Assembly: GCA_038251885.1 (NCBI GenBank)
Contig: JBBSAX010000288.1
Span: 1-5,738 of the forward strand
Source of the DNA: JAHCHG01 sp038251885
GTDB taxonomy: Bacteria > Acidobacteriota > Blastocatellia > Pyrinomonadales > Pyrinomonadaceae
Direction of reading: 5' to 3'
DNA length: 5,738 bases
Shown here: in pieces, positions 4,848 to 5,738 of the stretch
How positions within the stretch are numbered: the first letter of the stretch is position 1
Layout: each line of letters starts with the position of its first letter
Made by a program: the position numbers and the translations under genes
Notes under the pieces: generated by a model
The model's database searches: none
The model's input: only the letters and a program-made list of their open reading frames with translations
Told to the model about the DNA's origin: nothing

Positions 4848-5363
4848 ATGAAAAATCTCGCCGAAGATTATGAACGGGATTTTTCTTGGCTGCAAATAAT
4901 ATTTCGGCTTATAAATAAAATGAAGGAAAAAGCTGTTGAAATAAAAAAAGATTTGCCGCTCGAAATTGAAGCGAAAACTGAATCCCGGAGATTTTCGATT
5001 GAGCAGTTTTTGGAAAAAATGGCGGCGAAATATTACAACAAAAGCCGCGATATTATAAATTTGACCGATTCGATGATTCGCAATTATCACGACACGAAAA
5101 GTAATCCGAGTTTGTCGCTGCAAGATCACGCCGAATCGTTAAATCTGAGTTTGAAAGAAGTTGAAGCGGCGAGCAAAGCGATTACGGAAATAAAATTTCC
5201 GTTGGACGAATTTCTTGCCAAAGGTTTTCAGATTCGCGAATTGCTCGAATATGAATATCAGTTGGCATATCGTTTGAATTTTCCGGGTCGAATGTTAATT
5301 TATTTAGACCGAAATCAAATTTTTTTGGACGATTCGCGTCCGTTTAAAGTTTATTTTAGATAA
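4848..5363 (+). CDS. Helical 171-aa ORF, C-terminal piece of the broken gene
   Basis: The frame is open from GTG 4818 (directly after an in-frame TAA) to TAA 5361-5363. ATG 4848 is the first ATG and ATG 4920 is another option; none has a good SD. That fits an orphaned 3' part of a larger gene. The protein is mostly helical and charged: an amphipathic start (NLAEDYERDFSWLQIIFRL), a Lys/Glu-rich linker (KEKAVEIKKDLPLEIEAK), helices through residues about 50-135, and a short beta-like end (RMLIYLDRNQIFL, RPFKVYFR). Its long intact frame, compared with the damaged 4610-4855 stretch, may mean it is still expressed or that decay is recent. No known domain recognised. The next gene starts 4 nt downstream. 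Confidence 0.6.
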   Translation: MKNLAEDYERDFSWLQIIFRLINKMKEKAVEIKKDLPLEIEAKTESRRFSIEQFLEKMAAKYYNKSRDIINLTDSMIRNYHDTKSNPSLSLQDHAESLNLSLKEVEAASKAITEIKFPLDEFLAKGFQIRELLEYEYQLAYRLNFPGRMLIYLDRNQIFLDDSRPFKVYFR

Positions 5364-5367
5364 AAAT

Positions 5368-5655
5368 ATGGGAATGTTTGGTGTAAAAAAAATAGTTTGT
5401 CCAAAAAATGAATGGACGATGATAATTTCAAATGCTTTCGTGCAAATGCCTGTTTCAAAGCGGATAAAATTTGTCTCCGAAAGCGGTGAGCCGGTGGACG
5501 GAATTTATTCGGAAAAACGATTTTTGTGGATTATTCCGCAATCTCCGGTTGAGGGAAAACTACAATCTGAAATGGTTTTCGACCGCTATTGGATCAACAC
5601 TTTTTATTCGGTTCAAATATGTCCGACAGTTGATTTGATTGCCGAAATTGACTGA
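5368..5655 (+). CDS. 95-aa protein of unknown function
   Basis: It begins at ATG 5368, 4 nt after the stop of the preceding frame, with an A/T-rich leader and no SD, so it probably depends on translation of the upstream gene. The sequence is beta-rich and aromatic: KKIVCPKNEWTMIISN, KRIKFVSESGEPVDGIY, KRFLWIIPQSP, FDRYWINTFYSVQICP. There is no signal peptide or membrane segment, so it is likely cytoplasmic. Cys11 and Cys85 sit near the two ends, each directly before a Pro. An A8 tract at 5386-5393 is a slippage-prone site close to the start. I do not recognise the family. It could be a partner of the broken gene product upstream, since the two are tightly linked. Confidence 0.75.
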   Translation: MGMFGVKKIVCPKNEWTMIISNAFVQMPVSKRIKFVSESGEPVDGIYSEKRFLWIIPQSPVEGKLQSEMVFDRYWINTFYSVQICPTVDLIAEID

Positions 5656-5672
5656 GTTTGTAGGATATTGAG

Positions 5673-5738
5673 ATGAAAAGAATGAAAAAATTAAATTTGA
5701 TATTACCGTTTATGAGTTTATTAACAGTGATCTCCGGC
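5673..5738 (+). CDS. Start of an exported protein or lipoprotein, cut by the right edge
   Basis: Twenty-two codons are visible: MKRMKKLNLI, LPFMSLLTVI, SG. A basic N-terminus followed by a hydrophobic core ending in V-I-S-G fits a signal peptide. If the next codon, outside the window, is Cys, this would be a lipobox. AGGA at 5662-5665 lies 7 nt before ATG 5673, which favours this start over ATG 5682. The gene begins 17 nt after the previous stop, so it is probably on the same transcript. Nothing can be said about the mature protein. Confidence 0.7.
   Translation, partial: MKRMKKLNLILPFMSLLTVISG

Larger units (their letters stand above)
4367..5363 (+). pseudogene. Interrupted gene of about 331 codons, four lesions
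   Basis: Reading through the breaks gives one continuous protein. (1) At the GG of 4608-4609 one base appears lost; restoring it continues EWVNSINDQQWKFKVNKN. (2) T4657 appears extra; removing it gives NDYYLAAAFSPETVSAEFER and so on. (3) TAA at 4757-4759 interrupts ADFS-KAKDFFVLNTEKLYHC. (4) One A too many in the five-A run 4851-4855; removing it joins FDLRAYE to NLAEDYERDFSWLQ. After the three indel corrections the length is 996 nt, an exact multiple of three. The reconstructed protein has an N-terminal membrane anchor, a mixed beta region and a C-terminal helical domain. Neither sequencing error nor recoding is excluded, but a nonsense change plus both signs of indel in about 250 nt points to decay. 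Family not recognised. Confidence 0.6.

Noticed and set aside
4851..4855. Programmed ribosomal frameshift at the A5 run
   Set aside because: The required shift follows an in-frame TAA at 4757 and two other frame changes, and no downstream pseudoknot or heptameric slippery motif is evident. Decay or read error explains it more simply.
4728..5129. 133-aa minus-strand open frame
   Set aside because: It is antisense to the broken gene; composition (Phe/Asn/Arg-rich, no domain) fits a shadow of a Lys/Glu-rich + strand protein.

Overview
Every supportable gene in this window lies on the + strand. The stretch looks like accessory chromosomal DNA from a Gram-negative-type soil bacterium. Short lipoproteins with V-L-G-C lipoboxes, Asn/Ser-rich linkers and start contexts of the form purine-rich SD + AAAATTATG suggest a member of the Acidobacteriota such as a Blastocatellia/Pyrinomonadaceae genome. 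That assignment is an inference from style; no marker gene is present.

Region 1 (1-4077) is a compact run of seven readable genes with short gaps: a left-truncated charged helical protein; a small secreted protein with two Cys; a 276-aa lipoprotein ('A') that overlaps the preceding stop as TAATG; a four-helix membrane protein; a 115-aa lipoprotein ('B'); a 194-aa cytoplasmic protein that may have a tubby/LURP-one-like fold; and a 254-aa lipoprotein built of two copies of one beta-rich domain. Most products are predicted to reach the envelope. A and B are paralogues: they share the N-terminal block and the C-terminal block, but about 185 residues in the middle of A are replaced by about 10 in B.

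Region 2 (4078-5363) is different. It contains coding-like sequence interrupted by stops and frame changes. A 258-nt remnant comes first. It is followed by what reads as one ancestral gene of about 331 codons (4367-5363), broken by two +1 shifts, one -1 shift and one nonsense codon. Two long ORFs survive from this gene, its N-terminal membrane anchor part (81 aa) and its C-terminal helical part (171 aa). The lesions cluster in about 800 nt while the 4 kb upstream is clean, which favours real gene decay over general sequencing error.

Region 3 (5364-5738) has a 95-aa protein of unknown function directly after the broken gene, then the first 22 codons of another exported protein or lipoprotein that runs off the right edge.

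No RNA gene, CRISPR array, transposase, phage gene or convincing rho-independent terminator was seen. No pathway can be named. The best-supported biological theme is a cluster of fast-evolving envelope proteins with domain duplication, internal loss and ongoing pseudogenisation.
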